A stretch of 64,000 nt of DNA from positions 496,001 to 560,000 of the forward strand of contig NC_050729.1 in the NCBI RefSeq assembly GCF_014133895.1, given 5' to 3'. This stretch comes from Torulaspora globosa (Eukaryota > Ascomycota > Saccharomycetes > Saccharomycetales > Saccharomycetaceae). Within the stretch, counting starts at the first letter, position 1, and every line of letters begins with the position of its first letter. This document shows positions 40,091 through 50,792 of the stretch, piece by piece. The notes beneath the pieces are model-generated. The model saw nothing but the letters and a program-made list of their open reading frames with translations, was not told the DNA's origin and searched no databases. A program made the translations under genes and the position numbers.

Positions 40091-40993
40091 ATGATCAGGT
40101 CGGTGTTGCTACGTAACAGCGGTCGCTGCTTCGTTCGTCATGGTTCTTCGTCTACGTCTGCTTTGGCGTACAAGCAATTGCACAGACATGCTGCTAGACC
40201 ACCATTGCCCACTTTAGAGACGCCATCTTGGAGTGCTGATAGTGCAGTTTCTTCTATTTTGTATGAGACGCCTGCTGTGTCGAGTGAGCCAAGAAAGCAG
40301 CATGTTCTTAACTGTTTGGTGCAGAATGAGCCCGGTGTGTTGTCGAGAATCTCGGGTACTTTGGCAGCAAGAGGTTTCAACATCGACTCTTTGGTCGTTT
40401 GCAACACCGAAGTGAAGGATTTGAGTAGAATGACGATTGTGCTGCAAGGCCAGGGCGGCGTTATCGAGCAGGCGAGAAGACAAATCGAGGATCTAGTCCC
40501 TGTGTATGCAGTGCTAGACTACTCCAATTCGGAGATCATCAAGAGAGAATTGGTGTTGGCTCGCATCTCTTTGTTGGGTGCCGAATATTTCGAAGACCTG
40601 CTTTTGCATCACCACAAGAGTACTGTTGACGTTCAGGATTCCGTCGACTTGGTCTCCGAGATCAGAGAGAAGAAGTTCCATCCAACGAATCTGCCTATGA
40701 GTGAAGTGTTGAGATTGAAACACGAGCATTTGAACGACATTTCAAACCTGGCCAAGAACTTTGGTGGTAGAGTGGTGGACATCAGTGATGCCAGCTGTAT
40801 CGTCGAACTGTCTGCCAAGCCTTCCCGTGTCAGCGCTTTTTTGAAGCTGATCGAACCATTCGGTGTGCTGGAGTGTGCCAGAAGTGGTATGATGGCATTA
40901 CCAAGAATCCCAATCAAGAGTTTGGTCGAAGAGCAAGACGAAGCCGAGAAGATCAACGACATCGTGGACATCAGCCAGTTGCCTCCTGGTTAA
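40091..40993 (+). CDS. ILV6: ILV6, regulatory subunit of acetolactate synthase
   Basis: The product has 300 residues; S. cerevisiae Ilv6 (YCL009C) has 309. A mitochondrial presequence (MIRSVLLRNSGRCFVRHGSS) precedes an ACT domain at about 70-150 (HVLNCLVQNEPGVLSRISGTL; GFNIDSL) and the C-terminal IlvH-type domain (ILVALEYFEDLL-like VLARISLLGAEYFED; VDISDASCIVELSA). It activates Ilv2 and gives valine feedback control in the mitochondrial matrix. A Gcn4 site lies in the short promoter. Confidence 0.98.
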   Translation: MIRSVLLRNSGRCFVRHGSSSTSALAYKQLHRHAARPPLPTLETPSWSADSAVSSILYETPAVSSEPRKQHVLNCLVQNEPGVLSRISGTLAARGFNIDSLVVCNTEVKDLSRMTIVLQGQGGVIEQARRQIEDLVPVYAVLDYSNSEIIKRELVLARISLLGAEYFEDLLLHHHKSTVDVQDSVDLVSEIREKKFHPTNLPMSEVLRLKHEHLNDISNLAKNFGGRVVDISDASCIVELSAKPSRVSAFLKLIEPFGVLECARSGMMALPRIPIKSLVEEQDEAEKINDIVDISQLPPG

Positions 40994-41046
40994 AGGTGCC
41001 GCGCGTTACGAGTGTTATATACATATATACATGACCTCCTCTCGGA

Positions 41047-42165
41047 TTAAAGTTTATTCAAGAATGCTTCTTTCTCCCTTGTGACTATGTCGATCTTGCC
41101 CTTGGCGTAGTTGAATCGTCTGAGCGTAATCGTTTTCTTGGTGGCCTTGTCAGCGACCGTCGTAGCATCTTCTGGCAGAACGGGTTTCAAAAATTTCCTA
41201 CGCAGGTGGACTTCCTCAGATAAGGTCAAGAAATCAGCAGCATTGTTGAACAATTTTTTGAGCTCCTCTCTGTCCTTCTTGGAGGTGATCGACTTGGATC
41301 TCTCCTTTAAGTCTTCTAGCAGTTTTTGTTTTAAGGCAAGTTTCTCCTCTGCTGAAATGTATCCGATGAGACACAGCTTGTTGTTAAATTCGGTAGATTT
41401 GTCCAAGATCTCGGCAGTCTCTGCGATTGCCTTAAGCTCTTCAGCGAGTTTTGCTTCTTCCCAGCCCTCTCTCCGAGCGTCTAGGGTCGTCTCGTATTCC
41501 AAAAAGTATCTGGCGTTGAACTGGGCATCGTGCAACTCGAAACCATTCCTCAGGCATGATCTGAGGCGAATCAGATATTTGGTTCCGAGTTCCATGTTCT
41601 GCAACTCGACTTTAAGCTTTTCGGTCAGGATCTTGGCAAATTCCTTCTGCATATTCTCCCTACTCCTTTCACGTTCCGTCAGTTTTTGCAAAATCTCATC
41701 TTTCACCAAAGCCTTCTTCCTTGGCAGGAATTGTTCCTCCTCTTCTGCTTCTTTCACATCCGTAATCGCCTCGCGACCAAATCTTCTCACCCTAGGTTGG
41801 AAGTGAGGCAAAGGCAACTTTATATCACGACTCAGTGACACTCCAATGAACTTTCTCCTCGGGTGGAACGGATCCAGGTAATACCGTACCACACCGGGTT
41901 CCAGCGCATAAATAGTATGATCCTTACCAATCCCGACGTTTTCTCCAGGATAAAACTTCGTGCCTCGCTGCCTCATGATAATCTCACCAACCTGTACCGA
42001 TTGGCCTTCGTACTTCTTAGGACCCAGCCGACGACCTGCTGAGTCCTTCATAGACGTTCTAGATCCCGCTGCCTTCTTCGTAGCTGTACGGACTTGATTT
42101 AGGATGAAACAGGCCCCATTTTTCGCTGCCAAAGTTCCACTACTAATACCGCCCAACAGAGACAT
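41047..42165 (-). CDS. MRP7: MRP7, mitochondrial large-subunit ribosomal protein bL27m
   Basis: The product has 372 residues from the ATG at 42163-42165; the frame runs eight codons further up to a TTG only. S. cerevisiae Mrp7 (YNL005C) has 371. After a presequence, the L27 domain at about 30-110 is nearly invariant ([40 protein letters not shown]). A long charged helical extension specific to fungal mitoribosomes makes up the remaining two-thirds. It is convergent with ILV6 (53-base gap), with which it shares an interleaved chromosome III/XIV location. Confidence 0.97.
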   Translation of the reverse strand: MSLLGGISSGTLAAKNGACFILNQVRTATKKAAGSRTSMKDSAGRRLGPKKYEGQSVQVGEIIMRQRGTKFYPGENVGIGKDHTIYALEPGVVRYYLDPFHPRRKFIGVSLSRDIKLPLPHFQPRVRRFGREAITDVKEAEEEEQFLPRKKALVKDEILQKLTERERSRENMQKEFAKILTEKLKVELQNMELGTKYLIRLRSCLRNGFELHDAQFNARYFLEYETTLDARREGWEEAKLAEELKAIAETAEILDKSTEFNNKLCLIGYISAEEKLALKQKLLEDLKERSKSITSKKDREELKKLFNNAADFLTLSEEVHLRRKFLKPVLPEDATTVADKATKKTITLRRFNYAKGKIDIVTREKEAFLNKL

Positions 42166-42468
42166 GATTGTCGATATAACAACTCCCAATGGCCGAGGAA
42201 CTCTCTATAACTCCCACTAATTGCAGCATATTTGACTATTCTAAGTGAAAAATTGTGCTTGTAGCTTGAGCCCAGTATTACAGATCTCCTTGTACGAAGG
42301 CTAAAGGGAATAAACAAAGGTGAAGGACTGGACCATCGATCTTCGAAGCTCAGGGACAGGTCTTAATAGACATCAAGTGGTGCTCTGGTGGGCTCAGACT
42401 GCTTGATATCTTTTGTGCTAGCTGAAAACTATATCCTGCTTGCTCGAACGGAAGCCAACGGCCGGAAA

Positions 42469-43269
42469 ATGGAGGAGCAATGGGACCTAGTAATCTCATC
42501 GCTTCAAGATGTTTACAATGCTAACGAAGTTATACCATTCGATGACGACACAAACTTAAAGAGTATCAATTTTGGCGATGTACCGACGGAGAAACTGCAG
42601 ACGCATTTAAAGAAGCTACGAACTCACGAGGAGAATGTGCGGCGGGCGCAGAGGTTGTTGGAAGCGGTGAACTCCAATCTCGATAACGCTATTGAATATT
42701 CGACACAGATGGACGTGAGATCGTCGGCTACCCCTGTGCCGGTGAATCACAAGCGGGAGGCCGCCAGCGACTCTCAGCCGGCTTTGGAGGGCTCGGCGGC
42801 TCCGCAGCTGGGAAAGTGTTATTGGGTCAGCGAGTACAATCCTGACGGACCACTACGGGTGGGCTCTGAAGTGGCGTATAAGCCAAGGAAAAGCGGCGAG
42901 GGAGAATGGTTTCAATGTGAGGTAGTCAAGATCTCGCCGGATGGCCTCCGGTTTGAAGTGCGAGACCCGGAACCAGACGAAATGGGCAATACTGGCAAGC
43001 TGTTCAAATGCAACTGGAAAGAAATTATCTACATCCCGCCAGAGGACTCGGCCAGGAGCCAGATACCGAACTACCCAGCGGGAACCAAAGTGCTCGCAAG
43101 GTACCCAGAGACGACGACTTTCTACCCGGCAATCGTCATCGGAACAAAGAGAGATGGGGTATGCCGCCTCAAATTCGATGGTGAAGAGGAGGTGGACAAG
43201 GAGATGGAAGTGGCCAGACGCCTAGTATTGCCCTTCCCTACGGTTTCCTCGCTGCCTACCAGGAAATGA
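42469..43269 (+). CDS. SGF29: SGF29, SAGA-complex subunit with tandem Tudor domain
   Basis: The product has 266 residues from the ATG at 42469 (MEEQWDLVISSLQDVYNANE); the frame runs 27 codons upstream to a GTG only. S. cerevisiae Sgf29 (YCL010C) has 259. A coiled-coil N-terminus is followed by the tandem Tudor region at about 130-260 with KCYWVSEYNPDGPLRVGSEV and the aromatic-cage segment ARYPETTTFYPAIVIGTKRDG. The family reads H3K4 methylation and guides Gcn5 acetylation within SAGA. It lies divergent from MRP7 and just upstream of the HRB1/GBP2 gene. Confidence 0.97.
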   Translation: MEEQWDLVISSLQDVYNANEVIPFDDDTNLKSINFGDVPTEKLQTHLKKLRTHEENVRRAQRLLEAVNSNLDNAIEYSTQMDVRSSATPVPVNHKREAASDSQPALEGSAAPQLGKCYWVSEYNPDGPLRVGSEVAYKPRKSGEGEWFQCEVVKISPDGLRFEVRDPEPDEMGNTGKLFKCNWKEIIYIPPEDSARSQIPNYPAGTKVLARYPETTTFYPAIVIGTKRDGVCRLKFDGEEEVDKEMEVARRLVLPFPTVSSLPTRK

Positions 43270-43425
43270 CTGCTCTAAAGAGGGCTCGTTGAAGGTGATT
43301 GTTTTTTTTCAGTTTTCCTCCAAGTAGCAAGTTCCACCTAAGATGGGTCAATTGGCGTATCTGGATGGTTATCAAGGGCCTATTGTCTGCCAATCAAGCT
43401 TTTCAGGCGCAGTTTGGAGGGCAAA

Positions 43426-44963
43426 ATGTCGGATTCCGAAAGAGACGGTGGATTTGTAAGTTTACCTATGGAATAGGATTTTTGGGGGTCGTTTTGCCCT
43501 GTTATGTGATGGGAGTTGAACTGAGAGAAGGGAGACTGGCGAGCAATTGATTCGGACTGAGATGATTACTTTTTCAACATATGCTGGTACTTTGAGCCGA
43601 CTGCTGTTGTCATTCAAGAAGATAAACACACTTCTACTCAGGTTAGTACAGTGATGGTTACTTTTCGGTTATTGTCCTCTTCTTTACTTTCTCAACTTGC
43701 ACTACTTAGTTGGTCGGCATCGTTACTAACACTATTTGACATGGTTTTGTCTTGGACTAGGAGAATCAACGGAGCAGATCAAGATCTCCTCCTCGCCGCC
43801 ATTATGATGACGACCGCGGCAACGGCGCAAGGAGGAGCTATGGGCCTCCACGTCAGAGAGGAGGTTATGGTGGCAGATACGAAGGCAGAAGAGGGGACCT
43901 TCGCAGGGGGGATTACGGCATGGGACGCGGTCGCGGAGGCTTCAGAGACGAGGGAAGACGGATGGGATTCAGAAGATCAAGAGGCGACTACGGACCAGTG
44001 CTCGCCAGGGAATTGGACAGCACATATGACGAGAAAGTTAATAGAAACTACGCCAACAGCATTTTCGTGGGTAATTTGACTTACGATTGCACGCCAGAGG
44101 ACTTGAGGGATCATTTTTCGGAGGTTGGCGAAGTTGTGCGGGCTGATATTATCACTTCTAGAGGTCACCACAGAGGTATGGGAACAGTAGAATTCACAAA
44201 TTCAGATGACGTCGATGAAGCTATTCGCAGATTCGACGGCTCTTACCTCATGGATCGCCAAGTCTTTGTTAGACAGGACAATCCCCCTCCGGAGAGCGCC
44301 CGTGAAAGGCCACCAACTAGGGATAGGAAGGAACGCAAGCCGGCAGGACAATACGGTCAATCACAATATCCAACATACGAAGTCTTCGTCGCCAATCTCC
44401 CATATTCCATCAACTGGCAAGCGTTGAAAGACATGTTTAAAGAATGTGGTAACGTTATTCGTGCTGACGTAGAGCTGGACCGTAATGGATACTCCAGAGG
44501 GTTCGGAACCGCTATATTCGGAACTCCTGAGGAGATGCAAGCAGCAATTGAGAGATACAACGGCTTTGAGCTAGAAGGTAGAGTTTTGGATGTCAGGGAA
44601 GGGCGTAACGCTCCCGGTCCTGAGCCTGTGGCCCCGGCGCCGGAGCCAGAAGCTCCAGAAGCGCCAGAAGCGCCACAGACAAAAGTGCTTACAGAGGGCG
44701 TCGTCGGCGGCGGCGAAAGGAATAACATGATCTACTGCAGTAACCTGCCTTTCTCAACGGCTACTAGTGATCTGTATGATCTTTTCGAAACTATTGGCAA
44801 AGTAAACAATGCAGAACTGAAATACGATGCGCATGGTCAGCCAATTGGCGTAGCCGTCATCGAGTATGCAAACATTGAAGATGCCGATGTTTGTATTGAG
44901 AGATTGAACAGCTACAACTACGGTGGCTGCGATCTAGACATCTCCTACGCTAAGCACGAATAA
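43426..44963 (+). CDS. HRB1: HRB1/GBP2-type SR-like shuttling mRNA-binding protein (spliced)
   Basis: Coding parts are 43426-43455 and 43761-44963 joined in phase 0, giving 410 residues (S. cerevisiae Hrb1 454, Gbp2 427). Exon 1 encodes MSDSERDGGF, like Hrb1's MSDQERGSE. Exon 2 opens with an RS segment (RSRSPPRR), then an RGG/RG-rich region, GDYGPVLARELDSTYDEKVN shared with Hrb1, and three RRMs beginning near residues 109 (IFVGNL), 216 (VFVANL) and 332 (IYCSNL). The protein links TREX to nuclear mRNA quality control and export. S. cerevisiae GBP2 and HRB1 are duplicates of this gene. The symbol follows the closer N- and C-terminal similarity to Hrb1. Confidence 0.94.
43456..43760 (+). other. 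spliceosomal intron of HRB1/GBP2 (305 bases)
   Basis: The donor is GTAAGT at 43456-43461 in place of the commoner GTATGT. The branch site TACTAAC at 43724-43730 is perfect and the acceptor TAG ends at 43760. Splicing joins the ten-codon exon 1 to the RS-rich exon 2 in frame, at the same place as in S. cerevisiae HRB1. Confidence 0.92.
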
Positions 44964-45179
44964 GTTTACACGAGCAATACGTAGCGTCTGTAGCAAATTG
45001 TACAACAAAAGTTGATTTAAATAGTGTCCTACCGCCCTCATATGTGCGATTTGACTGTTTCCGCTAGCCAAGGGCCATTCATGAAATTTCACGATGCGAG
45101 CGATGATTTCGATCCTTACCAAACCTTGAATGTTGCGTTCATATTCTGGAAGTTACACTAGGCTCTTATTGCCACGAAG

Positions 45180-45647
45180 ATGCTTTTCCATATCAAGTCT
45201 GGCTTTTGGTTGCTCTTGATATGTGGACTGGCTTTTCTGGCCCTTTGGACTAGACAGAACTATGGTATGTCACTGAATGGATTTCGTCTCAAACTGAATC
45301 GACCATTGGGTACTAACTTTAAACTATTTGAAGCCTATAGACTAAGGGAGTTCTTTGTCAGAATCAAAAGACGTACAGGAGGCGTTATCAGGTTAAATGA
45401 TTCCTTCAGCGATGATTTAGAGTCCGGGCTAAGCTCAAGAAACTTTGATCTCATATCACAGAACGACAATGACTCGAGATCAGGATTAGATGATTCCTCT
45501 AAGGCTGAGGTCAAACGTATTATGGAGCAGGAAAATCTAAGCTTCGATAAGGCAAGATTTCTTTATGTAGAGAGGAAATTTGGGCAGAATGGAATTGCAC
45601 CTGATGGGACACCACTCGATCCCAAGGCCGTTGTATTCAACAAGTAG
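45180..45647 (+). CDS. YCL012C-like DUF2015 membrane-anchored protein
   Basis: The product has 155 residues; S. cerevisiae YCL012C is shorter (about 133). A strong hydrophobic segment at about 8-25 ([16 protein letters not shown]) acts as signal anchor. The C-terminal half carries the conserved DUF2015 block: [39 protein letters not shown]. The function is not known. It lies between HRB1/GBP2 and BUD3, as YCL012C does between YCL011C and YCL014W, and is convergent with BUD3. The ATG at 45180 is the first in frame and fits the anchor. Confidence 0.9.
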   Translation: MLFHIKSGFWLLLICGLAFLALWTRQNYGMSLNGFRLKLNRPLGTNFKLFEAYRLREFFVRIKRRTGGVIRLNDSFSDDLESGLSSRNFDLISQNDNDSRSGLDDSSKAEVKRIMEQENLSFDKARFLYVERKFGQNGIAPDGTPLDPKAVVFNK

Positions 45648-45773
45648 AAATTACTAAGCTAGTGAGAGTAACGCTATAAACAGTCTATCTAAAGCTTCAG
45701 TGACAATAGGATTTAAGACTGTTGAAATCAATGCTGCGAGGTTGGAAAGCGGTCTGCGCTATCTGCCGATCTT

Positions 45774-48700
45774 TCATTCCTTAAATTGCAGCCGCACCGG
45801 TCCGTCGTCAACGTCCTGAGACTCTGTCGGGCTCAGAAACGATGCTAGATACGCGTAGGATAGCTCTCTAAGAGAGTTTCTTTCAAGATCGTCCCTCTCT
45901 ACAGCAGCTACCGACTCATGACGATCAACCACACCACTTCCTCTCGTCTTTAATGTTTGCGAGCGTGTCTTCGTGTCTACAACATTAGTCAGGTCGTAGA
46001 ACTCGAGTTTACTGGGAGAGACCCAGATCGGATCATCGTCATCATGCGAAGCTCCCGGTACAGTGAGATTTGTTGAAAACCCTGAGGCTGACGAGCGTAG
46101 AGTCTCCTGTGGGGGATAAACCGGCAAGCGGTAAACTAAAGGCCCTTGCTTGGAATGATCCATCGATGGTAATCTGTCACTCAAAGAGTGATAATCGCCC
46201 TCTTGCTCGATATAACAGGCGGTGTCCGGAGAGCCCTCAGTCTTGCTTCCCACAGTATCAAACGTTACATGGAAAGAGCTAAAGTCGACGTCCTCGAGAA
46301 CGGGGTCTTTATCCTTCGGCTTATTTCCGTCGCTCGATATGCTCTCCTCGGATGTTTCGTTGGCATTGCCATTCGATTCGAAAGGACTCGAGGTTTCAGA
46401 GCCGTTCCGCTGCTCCTGTGCAAACTTCGGGCTGGGTTCCTCGATGGGTGTATAGAAACCGTCAACCTCAAGATCATCCTGCGACGGTAGTCTTAGTTCG
46501 AACCATCGTTTGTCGGTCACTTTGCTGAGGTCGGAAGAAATAGAGAAATTATATCTGAGACTCTGTTCAGTGCTTTCGGATTCAAGATGCTGTGAGGCTC
46601 TTTTGACAATCCGCGTCGGCGAGGCCTTGACTAGTTTAAAGGTTGGTACCGCCTTGATGACTTTTATCTCGCTTACTGCTTCCTTCTCCAGAAAAATCGC
46701 ATCCTGTAACTGGGCTGCTGACTCTTCTTCGGCTATTATCGTCGCTGCATCATTCGTCAAGCTACTGCGTGAACCTTCGGTAGTTGCACTTTGGCCTTCG
46801 GAAGTTTGCGAGGAGGACGACTCAACGCAATCTATTGAAGGACTGGAGTTAGTTGTCATGGCAATGGATTTAAAAGCGTGCGGTACGCAGTCTTGCGCAC
46901 GACTTTGACGGTTCGAAGAAAGATCATTTGACAGACACTTCCAGTTATATTGGGCATCCGACTCATCAAGAACCAGTCTCATACCCTCAAATAATTCAAT
47001 GAATGAGCTGGACCTGTCGAAGCTAATTTTTGAAGGCCTCATTACAGGGATAGATGGAAAGATTCTTTCCTTTGGCTCGCTTACCGTTTGTTTTGGGGTG
47101 GTGGCTAGAAGCTCAGATTTGTTGTGAAGTAATTCCTTAGTATCTTGTGTATTTCGTTGGTCGGCGAATGCTTTACTAGGAGTACCAGACTCTTCAATAG
47201 TTTTCGCATTCGGAACCGTATCATTGTCAGTGAACAAACTGCTGTCTTTCCCTGATGAAGTGGCTGCTGGCTCCTGATATTTTTTCTCATAATTTTCGAT
47301 ACAATCGACTTGATTAAAGGCCGTCTGCTCTTTAGAGACAAGGCCTGCAAGCTGACCTCTCTCATTGGAATTCATTCTTGGGCCTTCAGCTGTAGATCCG
47401 TCATCTGAAGTTTTAGACTCTGAAGGCTTTGGTATCAGGTCGCCGAACAGATCGTCATCAAACAATTGGCTTTGGCGATCAGTCTGCATGTAGAGGCCTG
47501 CAGTGGATGTATGCTCGATGGCTATGTGACTGGAATCAATTATTGGGCTTTCCGCTTGCTCAGTATCGGTGGATGTCTGTGCTATCGGAGTTTCGAAACG
47601 AGAGGAAATCAGCAAATGATTAGGGTTTTTCTGGACTTCGCTGGTGACGCATTCCTTTCCGAAGCTGCGTTCAGAGACCTTCTCCCGGTCGTGGTTCGGG
47701 CTTTGCATCGAGGATGTCGGTGGAACGTTCTCTGGCTTCCTGATCACTGATGTTATCCGTTGGTTGGAGATGGCGTTCACTTCTTTGGCATTTCTGTTAG
47801 ATTCTAGTACAGATATGGGCCCTACAGTCTTCTCTTGATCTTTGATAGTTTTGGAAGCCTTTTTCATTTTTTTATTGCGAGACCTTGTTTTATCTGTAGG
47901 GCGGCTTTTTGCTCCAAAGAGCCGTAGCACAGCGTTAACAATACTTCGCCTTTTGTTGGAATTGCTCTTTCTAGCGCTCAAAGGCTGCTGATCTGCTTTG
48001 TACGCCTTCTGCTTCTGTTTTGCAGCCGTTGGCTGGTTTTCCTGTCGCACAGTTTCCCGCTTGTGAGATGATTGGCTCTCAATTTTGACGTCCTTTAAGT
48101 CGCTGACATGACTTCTATAAGTTGTTATTGTGCCAAATGATTTCTTCTTCTCATGCTCAGGGTTGAAGGAGCCGGTGGTTTCCCTGTCTGCAGGATCCGC
48201 ATCTTCAGACCCATGATCGCGTTGACGAGAACTGTCGGCTATTCTCTTGATCAAGTTTTCGCTTATCTTCAAAAGTTCTGGCAATATCGGGGAGCACACG
48301 GACGAATAGCACATAGGCATCTCGGTCGTCAATTCATTTATCAACTGAGGAACTATTTTCTCTGGCAAAACAGTCGTCGAACGATTTCTGCCATCGCTTG
48401 TCACAATATCCAATTGTAGTAGCTCTTCTGATGTGCTTGTGGTAAATTTGAGAAAGGCGGCCAAGTGTAGTTTGAATTTTGGAAGCAAGTCTGGCGATGG
48501 ATCCATGTTGAGAAATATAGCGAACTTTGACTTGATGTTCTCGTTTTGATAGGCCTCAAGTTCGTGGGCAGTAAGATAAACCTTAATATCGTCATGTGAA
48601 GCTCTGAATAAATGGAAAGCTGTCTCTTTCTCTAAAATCTTGGCTTTGATCACTAACTCCGCCACAGTAGAGTTTGAGACTGTGTTAGGCGCTGGCCTGC

Positions 48701-50462
48701 AAATAATGCTAAAAGCATTATCTTCTTTTAGGGAATCGAAACGAAGACTGCCATTTTCCAAAGATGAAACAAACAGATCATCTATGAAGCAATATTCGGC
48801 TACCGTCAGCTTGGGTATTTTGGGAGGTAAAGGAACTTCATTTATCAGTGAATTCATCAGTACGTCAGATATTTGGGGCCTATTCCGGCCATTATTGTTA
48901 TAATAGACGTCAGCCCGATTGATATCCAAGAAAACAACATAATCGCTGAAAATGACTAGTAACATTCTCTTCGAATGACAGGTCTCTTCCACAATGTCAA
49001 ATACGCCAACTACTCTCCTCCGGAGCCACTTGTATTGCAGTTCGACAGGCCATCCCTTAGCGAGCTCTGTTAATATCTTGCCCGATGGTGTAAACACTCT
49101 TGTGCTATAAGAACTTAGCGGCGATTCGAGCTTTCCGAAGGCGTCTATAGTTCCAGTCACATTTCTATAGTATTCCTTTGCTTGTGGCAAATCTTTGGAC
49201 TCCCACTTTCTCGTGGTAAAGAGTCTATCAATGATCAACTTTATTTTCACAAGCTTGTCTTGGGGACCTTTAACTATCGTTTCAATCTTCATCTCGGTGT
49301 AAACATCTTTGTGCGGTATCACGTCCCTGAACGTCCTAAAGAAAAGCTTGAGATCCTTGTTGAAGTTCTTGGTTGCAGCCTCATGTCTTGTATAAGCCTT
49401 ATAAAAATACGGTATGGCCAGACTGCAGGCTTTCAAGACTTCAAGTGAACCATACGGAACGGCGGACCTAAGGAAGTCAAGGAAAATGCAATTGATCCTC
49501 GTCACCTCATCGATCGTCGGAGGGAATAGTCGATTAAGCTTCACCGTTGAGAGTCCCCCAATTTCATTGTTCAATACTTGCACACGCAAAGCGATCAGGA
49601 AACTTTGTAAGAACTCCACCAAATTCAAAGTGAATGCGGTCTGCAGCTGGAACAATTCATCTATGATCAACTTTGTCTCTGCGTCATCCTCCCCGCATCC
49701 CTCGTCGGTCTCTGGTGGCTTGTATGTGTATTCCGTCTGCTCTGGCGAGTATTCACTCAAGGGATCGAAAAGCTGTTCCAATTGTTCGCCCAAGTTAAAC
49801 ACTATTCGGTTGTTCGAATCGGTTGTCGACGGTTTTTGCTCATAAACAACGTCGAAAAGCGAACCGTGAGCATATCTCTGCTGCAAGTAACCGAGTGATA
49901 CGATTGCTCTGCCAACGTTTTCAGGCGTCCCGACCTCGACAAGTTTGCATCCACTGGCCAAATCACCAGCATGGGTAGGATCGTAATCAAACCTCAGCCC
50001 TTGCGGCTGAATGGCCCGAAGCTCTGCCTCAGTCGCTTGGGCAAACTTCTGTAATAACGACACTGCAATGCATTTTCTGACGTTGGAATCCCTGTCCTTT
50101 GGATCCAGATTTTCAATAGCTGGATAATACTGCGAATCTGACGATATATCGAGCGGGTTGAAATGCGTTACTCCTAATTTATCAATAATCAATGAGCTTA
50201 ATTTACCCGTTGCAGGATCCTTATAGATACAAACAAAGAACTGACCCCATTGTAGCTCATCAAAACCTTCATAAAAGGCAGATTCCTTGAACACCTCGAT
50301 CCACTCCTGGAAGCTTCGGGCTTCAACCCATTGCCTATTTCTCGCATGTTGGGAGAGCAAATTATCCGCTAATCGTATCTTTTTCGCAGTTCTATGTGTT
50401 CTGACAGCATTTTCCTGCTGTGTATCACAGGAATAAATGGACGACAGTTCTGTCTCTACCAT
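45774..50462 (-). CDS. BUD3: BUD3, axial bud-site selection protein with DH-type RhoGEF domain
   Basis: The product has 1562 residues from the ATG at 50460-50462 (one further in-frame codon is TTG). S. cerevisiae Bud3 (YCL014W) has 1636. The N-terminal 500 residues hold the conserved WQVE-type start region, a DH-like domain near 265-460 and a PH-like region after it. A basic region near 840-900 (ARKSNSNKRRS; KTRSRNKKMKK) may bind membrane, and the rest is a long Ser/Thr/Glu-rich disordered tail. The protein is part of the bud-neck ring with Bud4, Axl1 and Axl2 and acts as a Cdc42 exchange factor in G1. It is divergent from DCC1, as YCL014W is from YCL016C. Confidence 0.95.
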   Translation of the reverse strand: MVETELSSIYSCDTQQENAVRTHRTAKKIRLADNLLSQHARNRQWVEARSFQEWIEVFKESAFYEGFDELQWGQFFVCIYKDPATGKLSSLIIDKLGVTHFNPLDISSDSQYYPAIENLDPKDRDSNVRKCIAVSLLQKFAQATEAELRAIQPQGLRFDYDPTHAGDLASGCKLVEVGTPENVGRAIVSLGYLQQRYAHGSLFDVVYEQKPSTTDSNNRIVFNLGEQLEQLFDPLSEYSPEQTEYTYKPPETDEGCGEDDAETKLIIDELFQLQTAFTLNLVEFLQSFLIALRVQVLNNEIGGLSTVKLNRLFPPTIDEVTRINCIFLDFLRSAVPYGSLEVLKACSLAIPYFYKAYTRHEAATKNFNKDLKLFFRTFRDVIPHKDVYTEMKIETIVKGPQDKLVKIKLIIDRLFTTRKWESKDLPQAKEYYRNVTGTIDAFGKLESPLSSYSTRVFTPSGKILTELAKGWPVELQYKWLRRRVVGVFDIVEETCHSKRMLLVIFSDYVVFLDINRADVYYNNNGRNRPQISDVLMNSLINEVPLPPKIPKLTVAEYCFIDDLFVSSLENGSLRFDSLKEDNAFSIICRPAPNTVSNSTVAELVIKAKILEKETAFHLFRASHDDIKVYLTAHELEAYQNENIKSKFAIFLNMDPSPDLLPKFKLHLAAFLKFTTSTSEELLQLDIVTSDGRNRSTTVLPEKIVPQLINELTTEMPMCYSSVCSPILPELLKISENLIKRIADSSRQRDHGSEDADPADRETTGSFNPEHEKKKSFGTITTYRSHVSDLKDVKIESQSSHKRETVRQENQPTAAKQKQKAYKADQQPLSARKSNSNKRRSIVNAVLRLFGAKSRPTDKTRSRNKKMKKASKTIKDQEKTVGPISVLESNRNAKEVNAISNQRITSVIRKPENVPPTSSMQSPNHDREKVSERSFGKECVTSEVQKNPNHLLISSRFETPIAQTSTDTEQAESPIIDSSHIAIEHTSTAGLYMQTDRQSQLFDDDLFGDLIPKPSESKTSDDGSTAEGPRMNSNERGQLAGLVSKEQTAFNQVDCIENYEKKYQEPAATSSGKDSSLFTDNDTVPNAKTIEESGTPSKAFADQRNTQDTKELLHNKSELLATTPKQTVSEPKERIFPSIPVMRPSKISFDRSSSFIELFEGMRLVLDESDAQYNWKCLSNDLSSNRQSRAQDCVPHAFKSIAMTTNSSPSIDCVESSSSQTSEGQSATTEGSRSSLTNDAATIIAEEESAAQLQDAIFLEKEAVSEIKVIKAVPTFKLVKASPTRIVKRASQHLESESTEQSLRYNFSISSDLSKVTDKRWFELRLPSQDDLEVDGFYTPIEEPSPKFAQEQRNGSETSSPFESNGNANETSEESISSDGNKPKDKDPVLEDVDFSSFHVTFDTVGSKTEGSPDTACYIEQEGDYHSLSDRLPSMDHSKQGPLVYRLPVYPPQETLRSSASGFSTNLTVPGASHDDDDPIWVSPSKLEFYDLTNVVDTKTRSQTLKTRGSGVVDRHESVAAVERDDLERNSLRELSYAYLASFLSPTESQDVDDGPVRLQFKE

Positions 50463-50612
50463 CAAGTGCCGCCAAGCTGCAATCCGACGTTCTTTGCACC
50501 CGTTGGATCCTCCAATCTTGAAGCTTTAAAGAGTTGATCATCTTTAGTTTTATTCTCTGTCGGTGATGGCTGTTTGTTTACCTATTAGCCTCTTACGGCA
50601 ATAACTGAAAAA

Positions 50613-50792
50613 ATGGACACTGACACGGACAGATCAGATTCCATTGAAGATATGACGGAGGAGTTGATTTCATCGGTTCGAGACCGCGGAGCTTGGGATG
50701 TCAACGAATCTGTACTCGAGATTGTCTTGCGACCCATCGTACAAATTGGTGCAATTGACCCCGGAACTCCTGGAAGCACTGACAAGCGATGA
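50613..50792 (+). other. 59-codon upstream ORF overlapping the DCC1 start
   Basis: An ATG at 50613-50615 in an A-rich context opens a frame of 59 codons ending at a TGA at 50790-50792, in the +1 frame relative to DCC1 and overlapping its first 95 bases. The peptide starts MDTDTDRSDSIEDMTEEL. Whether the mRNA includes this ATG is unknown; if it did, it would depress DCC1 translation. Confidence 0.4.
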
